Source: Epiperipatus broadwayi (lineage: Eukaryota; Onychophora; Udeonychophora; Euonychophora; Peripatidae). From it: a stretch of DNA of 64,000 bases. The notes beneath the pieces are model-generated. The model ran no database searches, was not told where the DNA came from, and was given only the letters and a program-made list of their open reading frames with translations. The translations under genes were made by a program, and so were the position numbers. The DNA is taken from the NCBI GenBank assembly GCA_028023455.1, contig JAQFVV010000020.1, positions 10,275,092 to 10,339,091 of the forward strand, given 5' to 3'. Of this stretch, positions 12,261 through 23,639 are shown in pieces (positions within the stretch are counted from its first letter, which is position 1; each line of letters begins with the position of its first letter).

Positions 12261-14629
12261 ATAAAGATGGAAAACTATCCAAACTCTCACCAAGTTTAAT
12301 GAGTAATGTTTCTCCTATACCATTTTTTTAATAGAGATTGCTGGAGATGCTTTTGTAGAGGATTATTTAAAGACTGTATTATCTTTAGTTATATACTATA
12401 TGTTACACACACAAAAAGATATTTATACATCTTATTCTTTAAATCATCTACAAAGATATGGTAAACTAATTAGTATTTCATCCAAGCAAAACAATGATAA
12501 CAGCAAAAAGACAAAAACAACAAATTATTGATTGCATTTCCAGTTTTAAACACCATTGCCTTACATGATAGACAAAAGTGATATAAAATAATCATAAAAT
12601 ATTTTGGCTTACAATGATAAAACAGATCTTATAATTTAAAATCAATTACTTTAAAAAGGATTAAATATTTCATTTCAAAAACACATTTTCTTCAACTTTT
12701 TTTTTGAAAAAATAATTCTGTAGTTATTTTATAATTGTTTTTTAGTTTGGTTGTTTTACAACTAAACATTTATTTCATACATCTACACCCTGCTTACCGT
12801 CAGACCTTTATGTGAAGATTTATAATATTGATCATCAATTTGCATCCACAACAATGATTCACAATTGATTATTCACTATAATGATCTTAAAAAATTATTT
12901 TGCAATTTTTTTTGAGTGACCATTTTGTAAGACTGCTGGTGTCATAGGATAGTTATTTTATTAAAGCTATGTTATCCAAAAGCAAAATGGTGAGATCACT
13001 TTACAAAAGTATAGTACATGATTTATTCATAATATACACAATATTACAATACAGTATAAAATATTTTGATTACAAACTTAATATATGACTAATATACAGC
13101 ATAATATTTTATTTAATTTCCAGCCAGCATCCTTGCAAAGCAATCAATACTTTATTAACAGCATCCAAAATAAAGATTTTCATTGTTAAGGACTACAAAA
13201 GCAAAAAAAAAAAAAAAATTTCATTCAGTATAATAAATAGTCATATTTTGATGACATATGACAATCATATATATACATAAATACAATATAATGTGTTTAT
13301 TAGTTTAAAAACTGTACAATATATTTACTCACTTTTATGGATTAAAAGTCTTATGAACAGTATTTTACTTGTGGCAAAAATTACGACTATAGTATTGTAA
13401 TTTAGTTATCATAATCATTATTTTAAAAAAATTATTTCATGGACTATACAATTAATAATCAACTTTATATGATCAAAAATTACTAAATCTAAATTTAAAA
13501 TAATATTTTACTTGCTTGACTTTAAAACAGCTTGTAATTTGTTACAGATATCCAAGACAATTGCAGATATTTTCACAAATGTTAAAAAGTAAAAAAAATG
13601 GGAGGGGTGAAAATTTCATTCAACTTAAAATTAAGAATAAATTTTGGTCATATATTATCAATATTTAATTTTAAATTGTGTACAGTGTAAATATTAGCTA
13701 AAATATTCAGTCAATCAATTTTGGATTAAAATCTTTATGAACGCTAATTTCAGTCAAATCAAAACTATTATCATAAATGTATTTTCGATTAAAAAAAATG
13801 TAAGCATGATTTCATGCATTATGCAGTTAATAATAAATTTTGTATAATGCAAATGCAATACAAATAAACTGAAAAAGATTCATGCCTTTAATATTTATTT
13901 AAATAAATCATATCTCTACCATCATAAAAACTACACTATTAAAAAAATTTCTAAGTCATCTCAAAGAAAATGACTACCACACTTAATAAAATGTGTTATG
14001 TCATGCTAAAAAAATGAGACAGACAGCATATTTGTATATGAAGTACTTTTTATTTTAATCTGCATAGTATATATTGTAAATAATCCTAAATATTAATTAT
14101 AATATGAAAACACAAAATGAATTATATATATATTTTAATATAACAAAATTTTTATTTTTTTCAAAATTAATTATAAAATTAGTTTTTTCTCATGTTCACA
14201 TTATTAAAATAACGACTTTATGGTCACAACAATACAGTGAGATATTATTAAACATTTTTTTAATCTCAATAATTTCACATAAATAAGATTGAATTTTCAA
14301 AAAATGAAATTTGCAATGATTAACAATTTCTATGGAAGAATGCAAAAAAAATTATCAACTGAGATCTTATTCTCCTTTTCTTGGTTCATTTTTCTGTACA
14401 TTTGCACAATGAAATTACTTCTTTTTTTGTGATACTAAAAAAAGTTTTTTTAAACTTTACAGTTGCATACATTTTCAATTGAAATCATAGCAGCAACTAA
14501 TACTGTCAAGTGTCATATCACTTCTTCAATCCAAAGATTAAAGTACCATCACAATCTTCAATATATATTAACTTCAACAAGTAATGTAACATTTTGTCAA
14601 CAACTTTGGATAAAGATGTCTATAAAAAA
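12261..14629. other. AT-rich DNA, no gene recognised
   Basis: No supported features. Short open frames are AT-driven and low-complexity. Confidence 0.5.
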
Positions 14630-14900
14630 TAGATAATGATAATATTGAAGAGTTTTTGCTATCACACATGGAAGAATCAACTAGCAAGGAATTAATACAA
14701 CTGGAAGAAAAAGAAATTAACAAGCCAGTAGAAAAGAACCTGGACATGAAAAACTGAAGAAATTGATTTTCTATCATGAGGCCATGAACAGCACTTTTGA
14801 CATCCAACCTAAAAATGTGTTGAGTCAATGAATGGGACTGTATAATATATTGTACACAAAGAGAAGATCAAAGAAGCATTTCAACCATTCATTCTAAACT
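14630..14900 (+). pseudogene. Tigger/pogo-like transposase C-terminus relic
   Basis: Plus-strand translation from about 14632 gives DNDNIEEFLLSHMEES, then SKELIQLEEKE. This is the acidic segment typical of the C-terminal end of Tigger/pogo (CENP-B-like) transposases (D-V-E-E-L...H-x-E-E-L-T-x-E-D-L). About 50 codons later come HEAMNSTFDIQP and a basic stretch, in the place of the terminal Q-x-x-L-D-x-F-F region. The DDE core is absent and stops are present. This is motif-level recognition only. Confidence 0.4.
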
Positions 14901-15133
14901 TTTTCTCTAGAGATCTTCAGCCATCAAGGCTTAGTATACTCCTTCAAAAAACCCAAGATCATCAAAGAATTTAAAAGACAATGATAGACTCTTACTGATA
15001 ATTCACAAAACTAAATAATGATGAATGCAATTTTAAGTTAAATGTATTTTTTTCTTTTTATGCATATATGTATATTTTAAGTGCATGCCTGTGTAATACA
15101 AATATAGTGCAATTTACAAACACATGTATTATA

Positions 15134-15443
15134 AACAGAGCAAAACTCTCCATACAGTATTGCCACCTGTGCTAAACAGAGAAATCAATGGATGCCAGAA
15201 GGCTTGTGCATAAAATCCCTATCTAATGCCAAAGCTCCTCACTGACGAAGGCCACAAGCCAGAAACTAGTCTGGGGATATTGGATGAGTAGGCATTAGAT
15301 AGGGATTTTATGCACAAGCCTTCTGGCGTCCATTGATTACTCTGTTTAGCACAGGTGGCAATACTGTATGGAGAGTTTTGCTCTGTTTATCAACAATTAA
15401 TGTGCTAGTATAGGAAATGTGATCATGTGATGCTTAATGGTTT
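15134..15443 (+). mobile_element. Hammerhead foldback element, copy 1
   Basis: Bounded by a perfect 15-bp target-site duplication, AACACATGTATTATA (15119-15133 and 15444-15458). Arms starting AACAGAGCAAAACTCTCC fold back on GGAGAGTTTTGCTCTGTT, with a hammerhead core between them (see next entry). The right side continues about 55 bp beyond the arm to a conserved end, GTGATGCTTAATGGTTT. There is no coding capacity. It shares its sequence with 20264-20664, 30138-30617 and 37919-39283. TSD length and lack of transposase suggest retro-insertion driven in trans, plausibly by a PLE. Confidence 0.85.
15234..15280 (+). ncRNA. Hammerhead ribozyme motif, copy 1
   Basis: CTGACGA at 15242-15248 (C-U-G-A-N-G-A with N=C), stem II GGC/GCC around CACAA, GAAAC, and then TAGTC. 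Cleavage is predicted after C15271. Stem I pairs TCCTCA with TGGGGA (six pairs, one G-U). Stem III is ACTAGT, self-complementary, so it can form either a 2-bp hairpin or a 6-bp duplex between two molecules. An A-A opposition at positions 10.1/11.1 is unusual and may weaken cleavage. Confidence 0.65.
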
Positions 15444-15715
15444 AACACATGTATTATACATTAGGGTTTGTTTGTTAATATAATATTAACAATCTATGGT
15501 CTAATTTTTATTCACAAGAACAATCTAAATTTTTTCTCATAAAAAACCATTATAATCCCTTGTTTTTTATATGGCCTTCTTGCTTTAAAATGAGTTTTGG
15601 GAAAATTATTATCTTTGCTAAGTGGGTAAAAATATACTTATAAATTTTATATTATGAAGTGTATCTCAAACACAGTTTAGAAAAATACAATATTGATTGT
15701 TTTTAAAAAACATAA

Positions 15716-15716
<1 letters not shown>

Positions 15717-15787
<71 letters not shown>

Positions 15788-15790
15788 TTT
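15717..15790. repeat. (AAT)n microsatellite
   Basis: More than 20 uninterrupted AAT units, running into T- and ATT-rich sequence. It sits at the 3' end of the minus-strand LINE that follows, so on that strand it is the (ATT)n tail typical of several LINE clades. Confidence 0.9.
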
Positions 15791-16089
15791 TTTTATTATT
15801 ATTTTTTATTTATTATTAATTAAACAATACACATATATATAAAAAGGAGAAATACTCCAAACAAGATAAACTTGTGCTAGGAGTTTTTCTTAAATTATTA
15901 ATTACAAACCAAAAATAAAAACACCAACAAAAATAACAACAATAATGATAAAATACATTACTATACTATAAATACTAAAACAAGTAAACCAAAAACAAAT
16001 AATATAAGAATAAATACAACCAAATATATATATATACACATACATATTAAACAAAAAATATATACATATGTATACACATTAATTAATCA

Positions 16090-18849
16090 ATATATTACAC
16101 ATGAGACAATAACCAAAATTTTAAATAATTTTTAAAAATATACAAAGATAAATTATTAACATCAATTGAACAGTCAGTAACAAAAGAATTAAAGAGCCTG
16201 AATCCATTGTAACTAAATTGCCTGTGACTGCTTTCTAAAGAAAAACTGGAACCACCAGTTGAAATTTATTAGCCAAGCGGGTATTTATAATTGATACTTT
16301 ACGACACAGTAAAAAAACAACGATGATATATATCAATGATAATTCTAAACTTATATAGTTTAGAAATAGATAACACACCAGAATTGACATATATATCTCA
16401 CACAGAGATCAATCTAGGTCTACCAAAAATAATGCACATTGTATAATTTTGCAAAATATATAATTGAGATAGTGAGTAATTAGTAGAGCCACCCCAAATG
16501 GAAATATTGTAACATAATATACTCTGATAACAAGCAAAATATATAGTCATCAAAGTAGATCTAGGTATGAATTTAACCAGATAATAAAATAAATAATTAA
16601 TTTTACGTAATCGAGAACATAAGTAGACAATGTGCTTAGACCAAGATAACCTTGAATCAATATAAATGCCTAAATAGCAATAATTATCAACAAAACTAAT
16701 GTTACAACATGTACAAATACTTTTTGAATGAATATTATACTGATCACAAATCCTAATACTAATTGAATGGGTGCAGTGTTTATAAGAGAACAGAATACCT
16801 CCGGTTTTATTACTATTAACTGTTAAATAATGTATCATAAGCCAGTTACTTATTAATTCTAGATCTTTATTAATCAATTGTTCCAGAATCCTATATGAAA
16901 CAGCATCACAAGACAAAGCAATATCATCAGCAAACCCATAAATCTTTGAATTCAAAGATAAATTAAAAATGTCATTTATATAAATTAAAAACAGTATAGA
17001 GCCAAGTACAGAACCTTGTGGAACACCATGATTAACTAATCCAAATTCTCCAATAATACCATGTATTTTAGTAGCCTGTCTCCTATCCTTCATGTAACTT
17101 AACAACCAAGAAGCAAAATGACCTCTAAAACCATATGAACCCAAACGATGTAACAAAACTGTATGATTAACAGAGTCGAATGCTTTGGATAAATCCAAAT
17201 AAACAACTTCCGGCCTGGGGCCCCTTATCCAATGATAATGTCACATTATGCACATGGTTATAAATAGCATCTAAAGTACTCTTTCCAGCAACAAAGCCAA
17301 ACTGATACACAGAAAACAGTTTATGAACATTCAAAAATGACATCATCTTATCCTTAACTGCCATCTCAAATAATTTAGCAACAACAGATATTATAGAAAT
17401 AGGTCTATAATTGCTAATAATCAAAGGATCATCTTTTTTAAAAATGGGTGTAATAATCCCTACTTTCAAACATTCAGGAAATACACCAGAAGATAAAGAT
17501 AGGTTAAACAAATAAACTAATACAGGTATAAAAGCTAATTTATTATCTTTCACAATTTGGGATGTTAATTTATCTAATCCAGAAGAGCGAACATTTTTTA
17601 AATCATGGATCAGATGTGATAACTGAACATCAGAAACATTTGAACAAAAGAAAGTATCAGAAACAAGTGTAGAAGTCATATCATTAATAGATGGTTCTAT
17701 GTGTGGTTTATATACAAAGAAATTATTAAAAAGATCAGCCACGTATTTTTCATTACCTTGCACCTCTAACATGACATCATTATTCTTAACATAAGTAATT
17801 TGATCAGAAGATTTTTTAACCAAAGAGTTTATTGCTTTCCACTTTAAAGAAACATTTTTATTACAAAGAAATTCCCTATAATAATTCGATTTTGCTATTT
17901 TAATATCACATTTAATTTCTTTATTAATCTGCTTTAAGACAATTGAATTGGCAGAACGTTTTAACCTAATTCTATAATTAATTTTTTCAATCAACTGATC
18001 TGAAATCCACAAAGAACGTTTTCTATTTTTATTATTTAGTTTAATACGACAAGTAGCCTTATCAATCAAAGAACAACAAATATTTTGGAATTCTAAAAAA
18101 GCTTTATCAACATTATCCAAATCAAAAATACAATCCCAGTTTTGAATAGATAATAAACGATTTAATTTAATATGTGATAATTTATCAACATACCTGCAGT
18201 TAGTCGAATTATTACGAATCATAGACAATTTTAAAAAAATTGCAAAATGATCAGTAATATTTAATTCAGATACACCAGATTCAAAATTATAATCCTGATC
18301 AAGTCTAATAAAAATATGATCAAGCAGAGATTTACAAGTTGGCGTTATGCGCGTAGGTGAAAAAATCAACTGATCAAAACCACAACTATATAATAAATCC
18401 AAATATCCACAGGTAGAATTATGTTCCCCACTCAATAAATCAATATTTATGTCACCAATCATTACAACAGAAGACGAACACAAATTAGATAACAAATTAT
18501 CAAGTTCATAAATAAATGTTGTAATAGAACTAGTACACGATCTATATATTGCAATTAATGAGAGAATTCCGTTTGGAAAATTAAGCGTTACCAATATTGA
18601 TTCAGCGGTTGTAAACCTGAGAATCTCATAAATATAATTTAAGTCATTTTTTATAAAAATCATTAGACCTCCTGATCGCGAATACGAACGTGGCGCTAGT
18701 AAACTCTTATAACCGTCCAAAACATATAAATATTGTTCCTCATTAGAAATCCATGTTTCAGACAGAATAATAATATCATAATTTATTTTAAGTCCATTTA
18801 AAAATACATTGAATTCATCAAAATGAGCTCGTATACTACGAATATTCAA
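16090..18849 (-). pseudogene. LINE ORF2: APE endonuclease-reverse transcriptase
   Basis: This is the enzyme that nicks the target and copies element RNA into DNA. The first open part, 560 codons (18849-17167), begins MNIRSIRAHFDEFN. It shows endonuclease motifs LSETW (E31), GDIN (D133, N135), LDHIF (D177) and ITDHF (D200, H201), all intact. RT motifs NYRPIS and QFGFVAGKST follow. Near 17200 one indel shifts the frame; the next 266 codons (17198-16398) carry LDLSKAFDSVNH, GVPQGSVLG and the catalytic GFADD (D91, D92 of that part). A TGA at 16398 then interrupts the frame, but similarity continues to about 16090. One frameshift and a few stops make it recently dead. Confidence 0.85.
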
Positions 18850-18912
18850 CTGAAAATTTTTTAAGTCTTTATAATCCGGAATGTTATTAGATCGTATACT
18901 AGATAATGAAAA

Positions 18913-19100
18913 TCAGATGGAGGATAAATCTGCTTCACTTTTTATAACAACAGTGGGAGAATTATTGTCATTTCTGATATGTACCAAACCATTTCGGATA
19001 AACGCCACACCTTGTATTTGGTCACGCATTTTTTGCTTCGCTTTCCAAAACAGCTGCCGAGTAGCCAAGGAAATCCGTTCATTAACGTAAATACGTTGAT
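18913..19100 (-). pseudogene. LINE ORF1 C-terminal fragment (FP25-like domain)
   Basis: Minus-strand frame reading QRIYVNERISLATRQLFWKA..., then VAFIRNGLVHIRND, then VIKSEADL and a stop at 18913. This pattern (NE-LT-N/R-LL-AK; V-W-RNGKI-VRK; I-x-SE-DL) is the C-terminal domain shared by baculovirus FP25-like ORF1 proteins of CR1/Jockey LINEs, which bind element RNA. The open frame runs on to 19176 through ATT-repeat and flanking DNA, so the start codon there is not original. ORF2 begins about 60 nt downstream, the usual order. Only about 60 residues of ORF1 remain. Confidence 0.7.
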
Positions 19101-19179
19101 TATTATTATTAATAATAATAATAATAATTAAATGATTTATTACTTGGAGGTTTATAAGAAGTTTGGGTATCTCCACAAC

Positions 19180-20055
19180 CCACGGAATTTATGCTCCAGA
19201 GTCTGCCACCACATATAAGCATTGCATTTACTGAGATAATATGACTAAAGATAGGATGCAATGAAAAACTAGAAATGGAAAGTGTTGAAGTCTTTTGAGA
19301 AATAACATTTATTTGTAGTAGAAATTAAAAAATATCATCAAAGATGTCAGCACGTAATATATATAAGAAAAAAACATGCAAATATATGGGCATGTGAGTG
19401 GACATATTTATTGTTTCTTAAATTAGTTTCCAAAACTAGAATAAACATTTTTAACTTTTTTTATTCTTAGTCCTTTTATCTTTATTTCATTTGATTAGGT
19501 TTTCCTGAAATTAAAATAGCCATACTTGTTTATGATTAGCTGCTAATATTGGTGATACCATAAGTAACTAACTGTAAAGACAAACTGGCTTATTAACACA
19601 TTTTTTTTATATACAACTAGAACATATTTAAAATTGAATTACAAAACTAAAAACAGATTAAACCATAAAATCCTCAATAAATTATACACTACTATTATTA
19701 AGCACTAAGAGATTAATATTGACTACTGAAATCATATGAAATGCATATTAATTATTTACATAATCTTCAACATAATTTAGAGTAGTTTATGATTACTTTC
19801 TATTTTTTCTTGTATAATTTGAAATTGTTTTACTATTCATGTAACTACAGAGATCAAAGGTTATGGGTTACTAATACTATCCTATATTGCTGCTGCCCAA
19901 GATTAAAATTATAACTTAAAAATAAAGCAATAGATCATCACTATTATTTATATGCCTAAAGGCAGATCCTATTTGCTAAACAATGCACAGAAATCCCATG
20001 TGCAGATATGCAGTTTATGCTGAGCATAAAGAAACTTCATAAATAGGGTTGCCAA
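19180..20055. other. AT-rich DNA, no gene recognised
   Basis: No supported features. Confidence 0.5.
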
Positions 20056-20059
20056 ATTG

Positions 20060-20930
20060 CAGCAATAATTAATAAAGTTTATATGTAAATGAAAATGTTT
20101 AGATTTCCAAACCATTCCATTGTAAAAACATGTGAAGATTGTAAATATTTTTAATTAACATGTAAGAGGAGTCTTGTGGCTATGTTCAAAGTATACTAAA
20201 TAGTATATTGCCATTGTATTAAAACAATAAACATTTTGCTATGATAACTAATAAAATGTACATCACATGATCACCATTTCTTATGCTTGTCTTAATTGTT
20301 ATTAAAACAAGTAAAACCCTCTATATGTATTGCCGCTCAGTACAAGCCAGAGTAATCAATGGATGCCAGAAGGCTTGTGCATAAATTCTCCATCTAGTGC
20401 CTACTCATCCAATATTCCCTTACTAGTTTCTGGCTTGTGGCCTTCATCAGTGAGGAGCCTTGGATCTTGCATTAGAACCTAACATCTAGGTACAGTGCTT
20501 TCAGATCCTAGGCTCCTCACTAACGAAAGCCACAAGCCAGAAACTAGTCTGGGAATATTGGATGAGTAGCACTAGATGGGTATTTTATGCACAAGCCTTC
20601 TGGCATCCACTGATTACTCTGGCTTGCACTGAGTGGCAATACATATAGAGAGTTTTGCCTGTTTTAATAAAATGTACATGTTAATGAAATGTTTAATTTC
20701 TGAATCTCTCCATTGTTATAAACATGTTCTGATTGCAAATATCTTTTATTTGAATATAAAAAGATTACCTTTTTACTTAGTCTTGTGACAATTCTTTGAA
20801 ATATACTAAATATATATAATATAGTCTGCTATTATGCTCAAATAAACAGATAGTGCCATTTTGTCATGATAATTAATAAAAATTATATGTAAATGAAAAT
20901 GTTTAGATTTCCCAATTATTTTTATTTAAG
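20060..20930. repeat. Degenerate tandem repeat, unit about 200-230 bp
   Basis: The segment at 20070-20263 (starting TAAAGTTTATATGTAAATG) recurs in diverged form at about 20680-20895, and its start recurs a third time at about 20876-20925 (AATGAAAATGTTTAGATTTC). Each unit has the order AAACATGT, GATTG-AAATAT, GTCTTGTG, ACTAAATAT, ATAAACA and CATGATAA. The hammerhead element 20264-20664 has inserted at the junction of units one and two. Confidence 0.65.
20264..20664 (-). mobile_element. Hammerhead foldback element, copy 2
   Basis: Perfect 15-bp target-site duplication TAATAAAATGTACAT at 20249-20263 and 20665-20679. Orientation is opposite to copy 1: the longer end (CATCACATGATCACC) is on the left. 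The two halves are head-to-head, and each holds a hammerhead-like core. The minus-strand core has CTGATGA (20444-20450), stem II and GAAAC intact, with A instead of C at the cleavage position (20421). The plus-strand core (20520-20549) has CTAACGA, losing an essential G, so it should be dead. Confidence 0.85.
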
Positions 20931-22585
20931 CATCCTAATTTATATTTTTTTAAAAATGGCACATTACTATTAATAACTTGTTTAAAAATAAATTTTTTAA
21001 AAAAAATATTGCTTCATAATGGTCACATAACTTATCAAAATATTAGACAGCAGTCCTTTAGTAGATAATTTTGTTTATTAATCATACTTTATAAGCTCTT
21101 TCAGTCTGTTCAGTATAGTCTGATGTTAGAGTGTCCGTTACTGAAATGTTGGGTCCAAGGATCAATTCCAGTGCAGTCACAAATTTTATTTTTTTAATAC
21201 CAATATTATCTTTTTGTTTTTTGATATCAATATTATCTTTTTTTAATATCCAATATTATTTTTTTTACATGTTCTACTAATATGCTTTTCTGCTATGGAC
21301 TTTGTCACCTAACTAAATACTCATAATTGATCTATAATATTATCCAAATACACAAAATTCAAGAAAACAGAACTAAAAAAAACATTTTTTTTACAAAAGA
21401 TATTATAAAAACAATATTATCATTTAATGCCACTATATTGATTGTAACAACCATACAATATCACATAAAATCTGCTCTATTGAGAAAGTGTCTATGAAAG
21501 TCTGTATTGTAGTGGAAGAAACCAATTGTTTATTTTATTAAGGTGTAGTAATGACTCTAAAAATTTAGTAAATAAACAATATAAATATGTAAATTTCTTC
21601 CCTTAAGTAAATAAATATAATGTAAATTCTTAACTCCTAGATATCAAACTATATAGTGTGACTAAGTTGTGACACTGAAATAACAAGCATACAAAAAATT
21701 AAATCATGAAATAGTGCAAATATACTACTATTGAATAAATATTTGAGAAGCTAATATTTGTTAATAGAAAATGTTAACAAGTTTATGCATAAAGGATTCT
21801 GAATGAAACAGGGTAACAAACAAGTTATTTTTAACTAAGTAATTAAAATGTCTAGTTACGGTTAATTGTCATTTATCATGTGGAAAATTTCTCAAATGAT
21901 TTTGTGGTCAACAAAATCAGGATAGTTAATATGTAAATGGTAATAGTTTAAATAATTATAGGTTTTTTAATATTCAATTTTTTCTGTATATTTTGTTAAA
22001 CAAAATTGTATAGAATTCATTTTGTTTTAATTTACTAATTTTATTTCATGGGCAAAGCTAGATCAAGAAAAAGTGTGACCTGATGCAAAGATTTTATGCA
22101 GGGAAGGGAAGTGTTTTTCACAATATAAAAATACTTATATATTAAAAATATTATTTTACAGTATTTGCAAATATAGATATATTAAACTTGCACAAAATGG
22201 TACTTATAATATATAAATAATTATTTATTATACAGATGATTTTGTGTAATAATGCAAAAATATATATTTTATTTTCCTCAATATTATATTATAAATCCAT
22301 TAATAACATTATATTATTATTATTTTGACAATTTTGATTCAGTAGATAAAAATGCTAATGAAAAGAGTCATTCTTGACCTAGCTGATTTCATGATAACAT
22401 GACTAGAATATTGTGAAACATTTAACTGTACACATTATATGTAACTGAAAAAAATCTGCATTAGTGCATACTCGGGGTTTGTACAATTGTATTGCTTTAC
22501 ATGTGATATTTATTGAAGGGAATTTTGGAAATATCATTTAAGATGTGATAAAATATTTTTGTTTTTTATTTTTGCAATCCCAGGT
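20930..22585. other. AT-rich DNA with minor repeats
   Basis: Three tandem copies of a roughly 30-bp unit ending CAATATTATC lie at 21181-21268. Upstream, 21120-21180 reads like a tRNA body (TTAGAGTGTCCGTTACTG, then GGATCAATTCC), possibly an old SINE head. Nothing else is recognised. Confidence 0.4.
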
Positions 22586-22589
22586 CACA

Positions 22590-23285
22590 CTGCCCTTAGG
22601 CCAATTCTGTTCATGGGACTAAGAGTATTTGAATTTAACTTGCATGAAGCAGCCCTGACCATACACTTTCTCTAAGTTTTTCTGTTTCTTGTTCTATTTC
22701 TTACAAGATTCTACCTATTTCCTTCTTTAAGAATAATGATCTAATTGTTTCTTCTTTTATCTATTAATCTTTCAATATGCCCAATTCAGTTCCTGTTTCT
22801 TTTCATAATGTTCCCCCAAATAATATTTTTTCCTAATTCTTTTCAATGTTTCTAATATTATCTTTCCAATATAACTTTCGTATTCTTCTCTGAATGCACA
22901 TCTCTAAAACTTCATATAAAAATTAGTGCGAACAAAATTTATAAAATGATAATGATCTAAAGAATAATTCCCTACTTTATTAAAAACCTGCTCAATCATT
23001 AATAATTTTCAATCTAATTTCGTTATCATTAATTCCATCATCATTTAATCAACCTCCCAAATACTTAAAAGCATTAACTGTTCTATAAATTCCTTACTGA
23101 TGCTGTTTTTATTTTTTTTTCTCTCCACCTATTTTTATTGTATCAGTTTTATTTATATTCATCCAAAATTTTGGCAAGGTTTGTCAATCTCATATAATAT
23201 TTTAAAATCATCATCACTATCAGCTGATGTGATATAGTTCTCCAATTCTAATTTCAAACTCAACAAAAAACCATCAATTTAACAA
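22590..23285 (-). pseudogene. LINE RT 3' half (non-inverted part of a twin-primed insertion)
   Basis: Minus-strand translation from 23280 down, with stops, gives ISADSDDDFKILYEI, CQNFG, then INKTDTI, VNAFKYLGRLI and NDNEIRLKI, and further down IGHIERLIDKR. These match the segment of APE-type LINE RT just after the F-x-DD box: S-DLQ...F...GL-IN-KKTE, then FKYLG and the C-terminal WxGHVxR. The FADD-containing part itself is missing here. The preceding part of an equivalent RT lies at 23640-24640 in opposite orientation, as expected for twin priming. Confidence 0.55.
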
Positions 23286-23639
23286 CTCATCATCACATAT
23301 GTTAAATAAAAAAACATGCATTCATACTCAAAACAATAATTTGTTAAAAATAATGTTATAGTTAAGTCACAATAAAATAAGTTTTTTTTTTCTAATTTCA
23401 GGTTTTTAGTCCATAGCAGTTATACACAGAAGTGCATTATCAATATCAGATTCACGTTCCTCGAAGACAAAGTCATTAGCCAAAAACTAAAATCTAGTTT
23501 GAGGACTTGGATATAACAGTACTACTATTTTGATCTATGCTTCTAAAAGCAATAAAATAAAGCAGTATTACATGAATACATAAGTAATACATAAAATGTT
23601 GGGTGTATCATAGATTACTATTCTCCAAACTTGAAATCA

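Larger units (their letters stand above)
15787..19130 (-). mobile_element. CR1/Jockey-like LINE, 5'-truncated
   Basis: On the minus strand: the ORF1 C-terminus (18913-19100), an ORF2 of APE endonuclease plus RT (16090-18849), and a long 3' region ending in a microsatellite tail at 15717-15790. This is the most intact retroelement here, with only one frameshift and a few stops. The 5' end lies near an ATT-repeat at 19098-19128, probably the truncation point. The clade is judged from the ORF1 FP25-like tail, the NIRSI endonuclease start and the GFADD RT box. Confidence 0.85.

Noticed and set aside
23464-23510. Hammerhead-like GCCAAAAACTA segment
   Set aside because: The CUGANGA box is absent and GAAAC is replaced; at most a ghost of the family.
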